From JANNVK01 sp031430435 (GTDB lineage: Bacteria > Acidobacteriota > Blastocatellia > Pyrinomonadales > Pyrinomonadaceae): 64,000 nt of DNA. The stretch covers positions 46,203 through 110,202 of the forward strand of contig JANPBM010000062.1 of NCBI GenBank assembly GCA_031430435.1, written 5' to 3'. Of this stretch, positions 1-9,152 are shown piece by piece. Both the position numbers and the translations under genes were made by a program. Under the pieces are notes generated by a model. It saw only the letters and a program-made list of their open reading frames with translations. It ran no database searches and was not told where the DNA came from. Positions within the stretch are counted from its first letter, which is position 1, and the number at the start of each line of letters is the position of its first letter.

Positions 1-141
1 TCTGAGCGTCTCGGCGATATGTCTGAGCATCTCGGCGATATGTCCGCGATGCTCGGCGATATGTCTGAGCATCTCGCCGATATGTCCGCGATGCTCGGCG
101 ATATGTCCGCGATGCTTCGCAATATGTCTGCGATGCTCTGA
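1..141 (+). CDS. C-terminal heptad-repeat tail of a gene entering from the left edge
   Basis: Frame 1 of the plus strand is open from the window edge to a TGA at 139-141. It encodes about 46 residues of heptads of the type LGDMSEH / LGDMSAM, as expected for an amphipathic coiled-coil tail. Only the 3' end is present, so the main domain and function are unknown. The 21-bp repeat unit continues past the stop in the same frame but is broken by further stops. The gene would converge on the NtrC-family regulator at 274-1629. It is possible that this is a non-coding minisatellite that happens to be open. Confidence 0.4.
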   Translation, partial: SERLGDMSEHLGDMSAMLGDMSEHLADMSAMLGDMSAMLRNMSAML

Positions 142-250
142 CAATGTTCTGCGATGCTCTGACAATGTTTGGTGATGCTCCAATAATCTTTGGCGATGCT
201 CTTACAATGTTTGACGATACTCCGAAACTTTGCGATTTGTCTCCGTTGCT
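1..250. repeat. 21-bp tandem repeat, decaying rightwards
   Basis: Units alternate between ATGTCTGAGCATCTCGGCGAT-like and ATGTCCGCGATGCTCGGCGAT-like forms of 21 bases. They are nearly perfect to about position 120 and increasingly degenerate to about 250. The period equals seven codons and matches the heptad-coding frame of the partial ORF. Confidence 0.85.
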
Positions 251-273
251 TCGTTTCGCTGTCTCAACGTTGC

Positions 274-1629
274 TCAAATCTCATCGTAGCGTTTAAGTTT
301 GCGGTAAAGTGTGGATAGATCAATGCCCATAATGTTGGCGGCACGGGCTTTGTCTTGGTTGACGGACTTTAAAACTTCGGTAACGTAACGGCGTTCAACT
401 TCTTCAAGCGTCGGACGCAATCCGTCGGGGTCTTTCATCTCAAAAGTATGTTCGGCGGCGGAATTTATTCGCGGCGGCAGACAATCAACGCTGATTTCAT
501 CGCCCGAAAGGATAAACGCGCGTTCGATGGCGTTCTGCAATTCGCGGACATTGCCTTGCCACGCATAATTTATCAACGCGGACATCGTTTCTTTGGTGAT
601 ATGTTTTTCGTCCGCACTTTGTTCTTTGGCGATTTTGCCGACAAAATGTTTTGCCAACAGCGGAATATCTTCGCGGCGTTCTCTGAGCGGCGGCAGATAG
701 ATTTCGATAACGTTCAAACGATAAAATAAGTCTTCGCGGAAGCGGTTTTCCTCGATTTCCTTTTCTAAATCGCGGTTTGTGGCGGCTAAAATTCGCACGT
801 CGAACTTAATCGGATGACTCGACCCGACAGGCGTAACTTCGTGTTCCTGCAACGCCCGCAACAATTTTACCTGCAACGGCAACGGAATCTCGCCGATTTC
901 GTCAAGGAAAAGCGTTCCGTGTTCGGCACTGCGAAACAGACCTTTTTTGTCGGCGGTCGCACCCGTAAAACTTCCTTTTGTGTGTCCGAAAAGCTCGGAT
1001 TCAAGCAACGTTTCGGGAATCGCACCGCAGTTGACGGCGAGAAAAGGTTTGTTTGAGCGGTTAGAATTATGATGGATTGCACGAGCGATAAGTTCTTTGC
1101 CCGTTCCGCTTTCGCCGTTGATTAAAACGCTGACGTTGGAACTTGCGACCTTTTCCACGAGCCGAAAAACAGCTTGCAAACTTTGCGAAGTGCCGATAAT
1201 TTCCGAAAAACTGTAACGTTTATCAAGTTCACGGCGAAGTACACGGTTCTCGCTGAAAAGTTCTTTGGTGCGGATAGCATTTTTAATCGTCTGCAACAAA
1301 TCTTCGTTGACAAACGGCTTCGTAACATAATCGTAAGCACCGCGACGCAACGCGGAAATCGCCGAATCAACAGACGAATACGCGGTCATAATCACGACAA
1401 GCGAGTTTTCGTCAATCGCCTTAATGTTGGCGAGCAGTTCGAGACCGTCCATTCCCGACATCTTAATATCGGTCAGCGTCACGGCAACATCTTCGGCGGC
1501 AAAAATTTCCAACGCGGTTTCGGCAGAGTTTGCGGTCAGCACGTTATAACCTTCGTTTTCAAGCAATTCACGCAAAATTGCCCGCATCAATTCTTCGTCT
1601 TCGACGACCAAAACAGTTGGTTTAATCAT
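274..1629 (-). CDS. NtrC-family sigma-54-dependent response regulator
   Basis: This is a 451-residue two-component response regulator that activates RNA polymerase with sigma-54. The receiver domain (about 5-118) has the acidic pair D11/E12, the phospho-acceptor D54 in TDIKMSG and the conserved K104. The AAA+ domain (about 143-370) has Walker A GESGTGKE at 172-179, the sigma-54 contact loop as GSFTGA at 219-224 (usual form GAFTGA), and Walker B FLDEIGE. A Fis-type helix-turn-helix occupies the last 40 residues (ANIMGIDLSTLYRKLKRY). No histidine kinase is adjacent, so its partner is elsewhere. It has no CARF domain and is therefore not the RtcR regulator of RNA-repair operons. Confidence 0.93.
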   Translation of the reverse strand: MIKPTVLVVEDEELMRAILRELLENEGYNVLTANSAETALEIFAAEDVAVTLTDIKMSGMDGLELLANIKAIDENSLVVIMTAYSSVDSAISALRRGAYDYVTKPFVNEDLLQTIKNAIRTKELFSENRVLRRELDKRYSFSEIIGTSQSLQAVFRLVEKVASSNVSVLINGESGTGKELIARAIHHNSNRSNKPFLAVNCGAIPETLLESELFGHTKGSFTGATADKKGLFRSAEHGTLFLDEIGEIPLPLQVKLLRALQEHEVTPVGSSHPIKFDVRILAATNRDLEKEIEENRFREDLFYRLNVIEIYLPPLRERREDIPLLAKHFVGKIAKEQSADEKHITKETMSALINYAWQGNVRELQNAIERAFILSGDEISVDCLPPRINSAAEHTFEMKDPDGLRPTLEEVERRYVTEVLKSVNQDKARAANIMGIDLSTLYRKLKRYDEI

Positions 1630-1695
1630 ATTATTTTTATTCGGAGTTTAACATTTATTTTGTTACTCAAGCATAAACATAAACATTGCGCTACC

Positions 1696-1900
1696 GTTCA
1701 GAGTCCAAAATTTATTTTGTTACGCGAGCGAAGCGTTGCGTTTAAATATTGAGAGTCTTTCCAACTTGAAGGGCAACCGCATTGCTTCGCTCGCGGTTGA
1801 GCAAACTGAAGTTTGGACTCTGAACACGACTCGCGCGGTTGAGCAAACTGAAGTTTGGACTCTGAACACGACTCGCGCGGTTGAGCAAACCGGAGTTTTC
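1696..1900. repeat. Dispersed palindromic element (GTTCAGAGTCC...GGACTCTGAAC), partly tandem
   Basis: This is the largest copy of a repeat family with terminal inverted repeats GTTCAGAGTCCAAA and TTTGGACTCTGAAC. The right end is duplicated in a 42-bp tandem (right ends at 1825 and 1867, then a partial third unit). Other copies lie at 29593, 31852 and 43414. With the AT-rich flank it fills the 344-bp gap between the regulator and the DUF1501 gene, where I see no gene. Confidence 0.75.
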
Positions 1901-1913
1901 TATCTCAAAGTAT

Positions 1914-1948
1914 AAAAAGAGCGAGAAGTCTTTGCAAACTCCTCGCTC
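1914..1948 (-). terminator. Intrinsic terminator of the DUF1800-DUF1501 operon
   Basis: On the minus strand GAGCGAG pairs with CTCGCTC across a short loop and is followed by TTTTTATA. It lies 25 bases after the DUF1501 stop codon. Confidence 0.8.
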
Positions 1949-1973
1949 GGTTAGTTTTATTAAAAGCCGACAA

Positions 1974-3473
1974 TTACGGCGCTCCCAAAAAACCCAAATC
2001 GCGGTTAGTCGGGAAGTTGCCGATATTCGGAAAGACAAACGGTAAATCCGCCGCCGAAACGCCGAACCATTTGGCAAGTGTTCCGGTGTATTGTTCGATC
2101 GACGTGGTTGGAATCCAACGACCGCGCGCCGATGTTCCGCTGTCCGAATCGTCCGGACCGTTTTGAACAAGCGTCGGAAACGGTGTTCCGTTGCTCGTGT
2201 TTACGCCATAGAAATCGGAGGTTGTAACCGCGCCGCCGAAAACCATCATATGATTCGCCCACGCGTGATCGCTGCCGACCGAACCCGAACCCGAACCTGC
2301 GGGGTTAAATGTGCGGGCAAAATCAGACATTGTAAACGTGGTAACTTTGTCCGAAATTCCTTGCGTGACCATTTCTTCATAGAACGAACGAACCGCTTGA
2401 CTCATCTGCCCAAGCAAGGTTGATTGAGCGGCTAACTGACCGGTATGCGTATCAAACCCGCCGATTTGAACATAAAAAATTTGTCGATTGATGCTCAAAT
2501 CGGTACGTTTCTTAATCAATCTGGCGACTTGTTTCAACTGATTGCCGATGCCTGTCGTCGGAAACGGCACGGTAACTTCTTGAAAGTTTGCCAACGCCAA
2601 ATTCGCCGAAACAGCTTGGTCGGTAATATAACTGGCTGCTTTGACCAAGTTTTGACTCAAATCCTGTGTTCGTAAACCGTCGAAAGCCGCCCGCCGAGCA
2701 ACCTCAGCCGCCGAAGTACCGAAACCGCCCATCGCCAAAACCGTATTTAATCCGGCAGGCGCGGCGGCAATCGCCAACGGCGAAGTAGTTTGTCCGGCAG
2801 TAAACAGTTGCGAACCGCTGATTGACGTAATCATCGGCACCAAACCGTTCGGATTATCCGCCGTGGCGCGTCTGTCCGAAGTTCTGCCGCCCCAACCCGT
2901 CAATGACTTAACATCCGAACGTCCTGCTTGAAACTGCGAAACTTGGTCGGAGTGCGAAAATAATTGGAACGGTCGGCGCACCGCGTTGGTTTGATATTGC
3001 GTTCGCGTCATCGGGGCAAAAAGCGTTCCGACATTCGGCACAATCGCCATTTTACCTAAACCCCAAAGTTCGTGGATGCCGTTATTGATGTTGTTTACTC
3101 CCGTCGGCAAAGGTCCGAGGTTAGGATTTAAGCCGTAGCTCAAATTACCCATTCGCGGCACGGCAATCGGCAACAAAGTATTTTGCGCCAACGCCAAACC
3201 TTGCGTTCCGCGAGCCGTCGTATAAGCCGCATAGTTACTCAGATTAGCATCACTGTGGTTCGGAATAACCATATTGTTGCCGTCGTTGCCACCTGACATA
3301 AACAGCACGACTAACGCCCGATAATCACTCGGCGCATCCGTTTGAACCGATTCGTCATCGGCTTTCTGCGCCATCGCGCTCATCACCCCAAAATGGCTGA
3401 CTTGCGTGGCAAGCGACACCATACTCAAGGCACAACCTGTTTTTGCGATAAATTCTCTTCTGTTTTGTTTCAT
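1974..3473 (-). CDS. DUF1501 family secreted protein (Tat signal)
   Basis: This is a 499-residue DUF1501 protein, a family related to alkaline-phosphatase/sulfatase-like folds and usually co-encoded with DUF1800. The N-terminus carries a twin-arginine motif (RREFIAKTG) and a hydrophobic stretch, so export of a folded protein through Tat is expected. Visible family motifs include VLFMSGGNDGNNMVIP, IGGFDTHTGQ and SDHAWANHMMVFGG. It starts 5 bases after the DUF1800 stop and shares its transcript. The substrate is unknown; a role in surface polymer or sulfur chemistry is only suspected for the family. Confidence 0.9.
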   Translation of the reverse strand: MKQNRREFIAKTGCALSMVSLATQVSHFGVMSAMAQKADDESVQTDAPSDYRALVVLFMSGGNDGNNMVIPNHSDANLSNYAAYTTARGTQGLALAQNTLLPIAVPRMGNLSYGLNPNLGPLPTGVNNINNGIHELWGLGKMAIVPNVGTLFAPMTRTQYQTNAVRRPFQLFSHSDQVSQFQAGRSDVKSLTGWGGRTSDRRATADNPNGLVPMITSISGSQLFTAGQTTSPLAIAAAPAGLNTVLAMGGFGTSAAEVARRAAFDGLRTQDLSQNLVKAASYITDQAVSANLALANFQEVTVPFPTTGIGNQLKQVARLIKKRTDLSINRQIFYVQIGGFDTHTGQLAAQSTLLGQMSQAVRSFYEEMVTQGISDKVTTFTMSDFARTFNPAGSGSGSVGSDHAWANHMMVFGGAVTTSDFYGVNTSNGTPFPTLVQNGPDDSDSGTSARGRWIPTTSIEQYTGTLAKWFGVSAADLPFVFPNIGNFPTNRDLGFLGAP

Positions 3474-3478
3474 TATTG

Positions 3479-5725
3479 TTACCTCTGTACTTGATATTGC
3501 GAAGATGTCGCAATCAGATAAATCGCCGCTTGTGTTTTTGCCAACGGAGTAGTCGCCGCCGCAACAGCCGTTAAAATCGAAGTTCGCATTGCCGTCGGCA
3601 TGGTGTTGTGCATCAATTTGAAGTTTAGTGCGTCCAACAATCGGTTGCCGGTTGCGTCTGCCGTTGCCAACGCCTGCATTTCCGCCAAGTTAATCGAAGT
3701 TCCGAACGGAGCCAAAGCTGAAACGGCAATTCTGCCATACACCATTTGATTAACGAAATTAGCCCGCTGAACAGATGTTCCGGTGGTCATAATCGCAAAT
3801 TCCGGCGCTAAAACAGTTGTTCCGGGAACTAAATAATCCGGCGGATAATAGTTGAAAACCGTCGGTGTGCGAAACACGCTTTGTCCCATATTTGCCGATT
3901 GCGGATTTATGTAACCGTCGCTGTTCGCTAAACCGTCGGCAGATTTAACTCCGAATTGACGCATCAAATTTGTGGTCAATAAAACAGGTTCACGAAGTTT
4001 TCCGTAATTCGCATCGGTTTTGGTGTTTCCGCGCGCTTCGGGGTCGAGCAAAATTGCTCTCACGACCGCTTTCAAATCACCGCGCACATTCGATCCGTTA
4101 TTGGCAAACACATTTGCGACACGTTGCACATACGCAGGTGTCGGATTGCCGGTAACCAGTTGTTGAATCAACAATTTACTGACAAACGGCGGTACATTCG
4201 GATGATTAAAAACATTGTCCAACGCTTTGTCGAGCGAAGTGTTCGCATAATTTACCAACGCGGTGCCGGTGCAACCCGTGCAAGCCGCAATGTTAGTCGT
4301 GGCGGTCGAACCCGCATAACTGAATAAAGTCTTTGCCGTAATATCGTGATTTGCTCCGGTGTTTAACCACATCGGGTCTTTATAGTTTTGAATGCCTAAC
4401 GTTGCATTCGGACAACTTGCCGGAACGTTACAATTAGCCCAACCCGTCAACACTTTCGTAAAATTATTAACCGTATTTTGGTCGTAGGACGGAATCGGTG
4501 TGCCTGTGCCGTCAACCTGCACCGTGCCGTCTTGGTTAAGCATAAACAAACCGATGTTGAAAAGTTGTAAAACTTCGCGGGCATAATTTTCATTCGGACT
4601 GTTTCTGGTGCTGGTATTCATATTCAAATACTCGCCCATTGTCGGACTCAGCGTCATTTCTTTCATCAATGTTCGCCAGTTGCCGAAAGCATTATTTGAA
4701 AGAATCATATGATAATTGACGATGTGGCTCGATTGTTGAATATCAACGCCGGACGTAACCCAGATTTGAGCCAAAGCCCACGAAACACGATGTTTAAGCT
4801 GGGCATTACCGTAAAAGGCTTCTTGGAAAAACCAATTTTGCGGCAGGTATTGCGAATAAGAATCGCGGAAACAATTTATGGGTTCGTCAACCGGATCCGG
4901 CGGGGTTGATGCCGCGTTAGACGATCCGTTACACAGCAACGGAGCAACAGTCGGTTGAGCCGGAACTTCGGGGTAACGCACAGAAGGATAACCTGCTTCA
5001 AACTGTTCGGCTAACCAAGTGCGAAGTCCGATGCGGCGAATGCGGCTGTCTAATTCGGTGGTCGGACCAAACGTGGCTTGTTCCAGAAAGCGAATGCGGT
5101 CGCCCGATTGTCGATAGCCGACATAATTCGGAGTCGGTTCATTGCCTTTCACGGCAGGTTTTGCTCCAACCGGAGTCGGCACTGCGTCGGCATCGTCTTT
5201 GATACCGCCGCCGATTTTGCCTAAACCTAAGCGCACCCGATTACTCGTCAACCCGCGCCAAGTAACATTTATCAAAACATCACCTGCGGCGGCGGGTTGT
5301 CCCCAATAACCGAGATCGTCGTAAATCGTTACCGTCAAAGCAAAAATGCCGTCCTGACCTTTGGTAATTTGATCTATACTTTCTACCCGAAGTTGGAACT
5401 GTGTCCCCTTTTCGTCTTGGGCATAAACGCGGAAAGCGTTTGCTCCTTCGTCGGGAAGTAAATCGAGATTGGTCAAATAAAGCACAACCTTTGATTTTTT
5501 GCCGACCGAAAAGGCTTGGCTCACGGCTTTGGTCGCGTTTAACCCGCGAGATTTACGCGGATTAACTGCCAAGGCGCGAGTCGAATTAGATTCACTCAAC
5601 AAAATCGGGGTTGGTGAATCGGGGGTTGGATCGGTCTCTTGGGCAAAAACCGGAATGGCGAACGATATAACCATCAAACACGCACACAAGATTGCGATAA
5701 ACAGGTGCGACTTATTGGTTCTCAT
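3479..5725 (-). CDS. DUF1800 family secreted protein
   Basis: This is a 748-residue protein with a Sec signal peptide (hydrophobic stretch ending VFAQ near residue 29), an N-terminal beta-rich region (about 50-180) and a DUF1800 domain from about 205 (RIRFLEQATFGPT, NFTKVLTGW, LREPVLLTTNLMRQFG). DUF1800 and DUF1501 genes form a conserved pair across Planctomycetota, Bacteroidota and Acidobacteriota, and here they are 5 bp apart in one operon. The biochemical role is not established. It is the first gene of the operon. Confidence 0.9.
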   Translation of the reverse strand: MRTNKSHLFIAILCACLMVISFAIPVFAQETDPTPDSPTPILLSESNSTRALAVNPRKSRGLNATKAVSQAFSVGKKSKVVLYLTNLDLLPDEGANAFRVYAQDEKGTQFQLRVESIDQITKGQDGIFALTVTIYDDLGYWGQPAAAGDVLINVTWRGLTSNRVRLGLGKIGGGIKDDADAVPTPVGAKPAVKGNEPTPNYVGYRQSGDRIRFLEQATFGPTTELDSRIRRIGLRTWLAEQFEAGYPSVRYPEVPAQPTVAPLLCNGSSNAASTPPDPVDEPINCFRDSYSQYLPQNWFFQEAFYGNAQLKHRVSWALAQIWVTSGVDIQQSSHIVNYHMILSNNAFGNWRTLMKEMTLSPTMGEYLNMNTSTRNSPNENYAREVLQLFNIGLFMLNQDGTVQVDGTGTPIPSYDQNTVNNFTKVLTGWANCNVPASCPNATLGIQNYKDPMWLNTGANHDITAKTLFSYAGSTATTNIAACTGCTGTALVNYANTSLDKALDNVFNHPNVPPFVSKLLIQQLVTGNPTPAYVQRVANVFANNGSNVRGDLKAVVRAILLDPEARGNTKTDANYGKLREPVLLTTNLMRQFGVKSADGLANSDGYINPQSANMGQSVFRTPTVFNYYPPDYLVPGTTVLAPEFAIMTTGTSVQRANFVNQMVYGRIAVSALAPFGTSINLAEMQALATADATGNRLLDALNFKLMHNTMPTAMRTSILTAVAAATTPLAKTQAAIYLIATSSQYQVQR

Positions 5726-6408
5726 ACTTTTTCCTCCTTGCTGGACATTTGTAGAATTTTTTACGATAAAAGATTGCCGATAAACTTTCGGAGAGAAAGT
5801 TTAATAATTGTTTACACTTAATAATACTAAAAGATTGCAACGGTAAATACAACAATTATTTATTATTAAAGGTGAAAATACGTTGAATTTACTGCTTGAA
5901 ACAACTTTTTATTATCTTTCCGCAACATAAGACGCAACAAATTCGCATTTAGTCTGAAAAAATTGCTTTGAAACTTTAGATGAAAGCCGAAATTGTTCAG
6001 TTTCGGGCTTCTTTTATCGTCTCGCCGTCAATCAGATTTTTTGCGCGAAACCGGTACCGATTGAACCTTGCGCCGCCGGATTACTTTCCAAACTCTTTTG
6101 CTCTTGACTGAATTCGCCGCCGAGATATTATGACTTTGCGTTAAAGTCTTGTCGATTGAATCGCAGACTCGTTTCGGCAGAGTTTTATAACCTGCGGCAA
6201 GTTGTTTGTCGGTTCAAAGATTCGCTGATTGACCCCGGTCGGGTTTAATTGGCGTAAAATTATTTTTGAGACGGTCTGATAAAAGTGCAGAAAAAAACTC
6301 TCGGTTGATAAAACAAGAGAACGAAAAGAAAATACGAGGATGAATTTAAGCGAAGACTGTTTCGGTTAATCTTAGGGCAGAAAATACCGGTCGAGTTTTC
6401 GCTTTTCT
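5726..6408. other. Intergenic stretch without a convincing gene
   Basis: About 680 bases separate the DUF1800 gene from a TPR gene. The first part is very AT-rich and presumably holds the operon promoter. A hairpin AAGCCGAAA...TTTCGGGCTT followed by CTTTT at about 5990-6020 looks like a plus-strand terminator with no gene to serve. A minus ORF at 6260-6472 overlaps the TPR gene and lacks coding character. Confidence 0.5.
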
Positions 6409-6888
6409 TTATCTTTTTTGGATACCGAATTTTTCGATGGTCGTCAGTAACGCCTTTGCCCGAATCAGACATTTTTCGAGCGGAGTTTCAAAATTGCTGT
6501 CAGATTTAAAAAATCGACCGTGTTGCAAGGCTTGTCGTAAATCGCGTAACGCAGGTTCGGTTTTACCCAATCGGAGTTGAGCTTCGCCGCGATTTACCAA
6601 CGAAAATAAATCTTTCGCGTCGAAATTTACCGCCGAGTTTAAGTGCTTTAAGGCTGTTTCCGGCTGATTATCACGCAGAAAGAGCGAGCCTAAAGCCGCT
6701 TGAAAATAAGCCGTCGCGGGCGCTAAGGCAGACAATCCTTCAAATAAAGAAATCGCTTCTTCGATTCTTCCTTGTTCCGCCAGCGAATAACCGAGTTCGG
6801 AGACAAGCCGAATTTCTTCTGCCGTCCATTTCGCCGCCGCCCCGAGCGATGATCGCCCTTTTAACCATTCTTGTTCTAATTCTGCCAT
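6409..6888 (-). CDS. Small TPR protein (type III chaperone-like)
   Basis: This 159-residue cytosolic protein is made of three to four TPR-like helical pairs (SELGYSLAEQGRIEEAISLFEGL, YFQAALGSLFLRDN, LVNRGEAQLRLGK). The architecture resembles the SycD/LcrH class of type III secretion chaperones, which have three TPRs in about 150-170 residues. The resemblance is of fold and size only. An export ATPase and stalk-like protein encoded 7-9 kb away on the same strand make a chaperone role plausible but unproven. Confidence 0.6.
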   Translation of the reverse strand: MAELEQEWLKGRSSLGAAAKWTAEEIRLVSELGYSLAEQGRIEEAISLFEGLSALAPATAYFQAALGSLFLRDNQPETALKHLNSAVNFDAKDLFSLVNRGEAQLRLGKTEPALRDLRQALQHGRFFKSDSNFETPLEKCLIRAKALLTTIEKFGIQKR

Positions 6889-6974
6889 TTGTTTATTAAA
6901 TGAATGTTAAATTTTATCACAAAATAGTCCGGTTTTAATAGGCAGTAGGTTACGAAAATCCGTAATTTCGAGAC

Positions 6975-7011
6975 AAAAAAGGAGAGCGATATTTTAATAA
7001 TTTCACTCTCC
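6975..7011 (-). terminator. Intrinsic terminator of the murein hydrolase gene
   Basis: On the minus strand GGAGAGTG...CGCTCTCC forms a hairpin followed by TTTTTTG. It lies just downstream of the stop at 7032. Confidence 0.75.
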
Positions 7012-7031
7012 GGTTTCAGTTGGTTAATCTG

Positions 7032-9077
7032 TTATCTTTTATTGACAAGCAAGTTCGGCGAAATATCTATTCTGCCGCTCGGTGTATCGATCCACGTTCG
7101 GAAATCAACGTGAGCGCCGTGTGAACCACCCGTATTTCCCATCACGCCGACCGAATTTCCGACTCCGATTTTTTCGCCTTTGTTGACGGCAATGCTGTCA
7201 AGATGGGCGTAATGCGCATAAACAGGATAATCTTTGCCTTTGTAATTAAAGGTTTGATCGGTTTTAATAATGACGCGGTTGCCATATCCCGAATCACTGC
7301 GGATGGTGTCCGAAACCGTACCGCCAAACCAATTTTTTACTTTGTTGCCCGGTTCATTGACGACATAATCGATGCCCAAATTCACTTTTGCGCCGTTCGG
7401 GACTTTATGTTCTTTGCCGTTGCCGAGAATTGCCGTAACACCGTTTTTCGCCGAATGCGGTCCGTTGACTAAAAAGCCTTCGGTAACGGTCAGATTGCCA
7501 ACGCCTGAAACATTGACGTTGTAATGATTTCCGGGTCCGTCGGTAAATTCCGTAAATCCGCGACTGACCGAGGGTTTACCGGTCGTCGAAGGCGTGGTCG
7601 GATTCGTCGGCACAGTTGGCGCAGTCGGGTTTGTCGGCGTGGTCGGTATTTGCGGTTTGACGTTTGTCGAAGTTTGCAAAGCCTTGTAAGTCATTGCCCC
7701 AAGCACCCCGGTTTGTTGAATTTTGTTGTCGAACTGAAAACGCTTGAGAGCATTCTCGGTTTTCGGACCGAACGTGCCGTAACCGTTCCCAATCTCCGAT
7801 TTCGTCATATATCCGCGTTTGACCAATTCATCTTGTAATGACCGCACGATCGGCGAATTTTGATTTGTACGACCGACACCGCTGATAATCTCGTGCATCG
7901 CATCTTTGGTGGCGGCATCGAATTTTCCGGTTACGGGCAGGTTGTTTTTCTTTTGAAAATCTTCGACCGCACCTTCTGTTTTCGGACCGAAAGTGCCGTA
8001 ACCTGTCCCTACTTGCTCTTGCGAAAGATGTCCGAGTTTGACCAACGTATCTTGCAAAGCCTTGACGCTTTCACCTTTGCTTCCGCGTTCTAAACTGACA
8101 TCGCCCGGATTGGTTGTGCCGCCCGCGCCGCCTGATTCTTCGGTGTTTCCGGTGGTCGGAGTCTGTCCGCCGGGAACCGAAGGCGCGCCGCCGAAAAGCC
8201 CGAAACCGGTTGCTTCGTCCATCAAACCTGTCTGCGGAAGTCCGCGTGATTTTTGGAAATCGGCGATTGCGTTCGTGGTGTTTGTTCCCCAACTGCCGTC
8301 GGCAAAACCTTTCTCTTTATCTTTGGCGACAAAGCCTAATTCAATCAGTTTTTTCTGAACTGCTTCGACTCCGCCAAACATTCTGGCACCGACGATTGCG
8401 GTTGCTTCGCGGGCTGTAATCTTGCCGTCTTTGTTCCAGTCAAGCGGGTTTTGGTCGTATGCTTTTGTGCCTTTGGTGAACAAAACGCTGTCGGGCGATT
8501 TTGGCGAACCCGATAAAATCGAAGTGTAAACGGCTTCGAGTGAATCTAATTTTTTGCCGTTTTGGTGTTGTTCAAGGTATTTTTCAACGTATTTCAGTTG
8601 TTCGACCGATGACATATTGCGAAGTGCGGCGGTGGTGGTTCCCAAACCTTCGGCGGTTGACGGCAAAAATTGGATTAAACCCGTTGCCCCGATCGAATTT
8701 GTGATTTTCGGATCAAACGTGCCGCCGGTTTCAAAACTCATCGCGGCTAAAATATGTTCGGGCTTGGCGCCTAAACGTCCTGCCATTGCCTCAACGCCTT
8801 TGATAAATTCGGGCGTAACATTCGGGTTGTTTTTAACGCCTTGAATTTGGTTATAATCAAATTTTGTGTTCGGCGGAGCAGCCGATTCAAGTTTGGCTTG
8901 CAAAACTTTTGCATCTGTCCCGACTCGTTCTTGAAAACCTGTCGGCGAACTTATTTGGTTGTTCAATGTTTGCGAAAAAGCACTTGTTTCAGTCTTTGCT
9001 TTCGCCGCTACGGGTTGATTGTTTGTCTCAAAACTCGTGTTTCTTACGCCGCTGTTTCCGTCAATTTTGCCTGCCAT
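7032..9077 (-). CDS. Multidomain murein hydrolase: SLT, three PG-binding domains, M23-like
   Basis: The 681 residues contain an SLT lytic transglycosylase domain (about 95-200; AAMSFETGG with a catalytic-type Glu, then GATGLIQFLPST) and an EF-hand-like loop (DWNKDGKITAREA). Three PG_binding_1 repeats follow (for example GYGTFGPKTEGAVEDFQKK), then a Thr/Pro linker and a C-terminal M23-like domain (YAHYAHLDS, GAHVDFRTW). The first M23 metal motif HxxxD reads NLGID, so one zinc ligand appears to be Asn and that domain may bind rather than cut. There is no signal peptide. With an export ATPase in the same cluster, export through a type III-like channel (as for FlgJ) or phage-like release are both possible. 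Confidence 0.85.
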   Translation of the reverse strand: MAGKIDGNSGVRNTSFETNNQPVAAKAKTETSAFSQTLNNQISSPTGFQERVGTDAKVLQAKLESAAPPNTKFDYNQIQGVKNNPNVTPEFIKGVEAMAGRLGAKPEHILAAMSFETGGTFDPKITNSIGATGLIQFLPSTAEGLGTTTAALRNMSSVEQLKYVEKYLEQHQNGKKLDSLEAVYTSILSGSPKSPDSVLFTKGTKAYDQNPLDWNKDGKITAREATAIVGARMFGGVEAVQKKLIELGFVAKDKEKGFADGSWGTNTTNAIADFQKSRGLPQTGLMDEATGFGLFGGAPSVPGGQTPTTGNTEESGGAGGTTNPGDVSLERGSKGESVKALQDTLVKLGHLSQEQVGTGYGTFGPKTEGAVEDFQKKNNLPVTGKFDAATKDAMHEIISGVGRTNQNSPIVRSLQDELVKRGYMTKSEIGNGYGTFGPKTENALKRFQFDNKIQQTGVLGAMTYKALQTSTNVKPQIPTTPTNPTAPTVPTNPTTPSTTGKPSVSRGFTEFTDGPGNHYNVNVSGVGNLTVTEGFLVNGPHSAKNGVTAILGNGKEHKVPNGAKVNLGIDYVVNEPGNKVKNWFGGTVSDTIRSDSGYGNRVIIKTDQTFNYKGKDYPVYAHYAHLDSIAVNKGEKIGVGNSVGVMGNTGGSHGAHVDFRTWIDTPSGRIDISPNLLVNKR

Positions 9078-9152
9078 TACTATAACTTTCTCCTTTAAAT
9101 TTATACCTTACCGATTAAATTATCGGAGATTATCGGAAATAGTTTCCTGTTT

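Noticed and set aside
1..141. CRISPR-like array at the left edge
   Set aside because: Units are contiguous 21-bp tandem repeats with no spacers and no cas genes.
274..1629. NtrC-type gene as RtcR, the regulator of RNA-repair operons
   Set aside because: It has a phospho-receiver domain instead of the CARF domain of RtcR and lies 24 kb from Ro60.
1742..2170. 142-codon minus-strand frame with NRASRVQSPNFSL repeats
   Set aside because: The repeat is the translated GTTCAGAGTCC palindrome, and the rest is out of frame with the DUF1501 gene.
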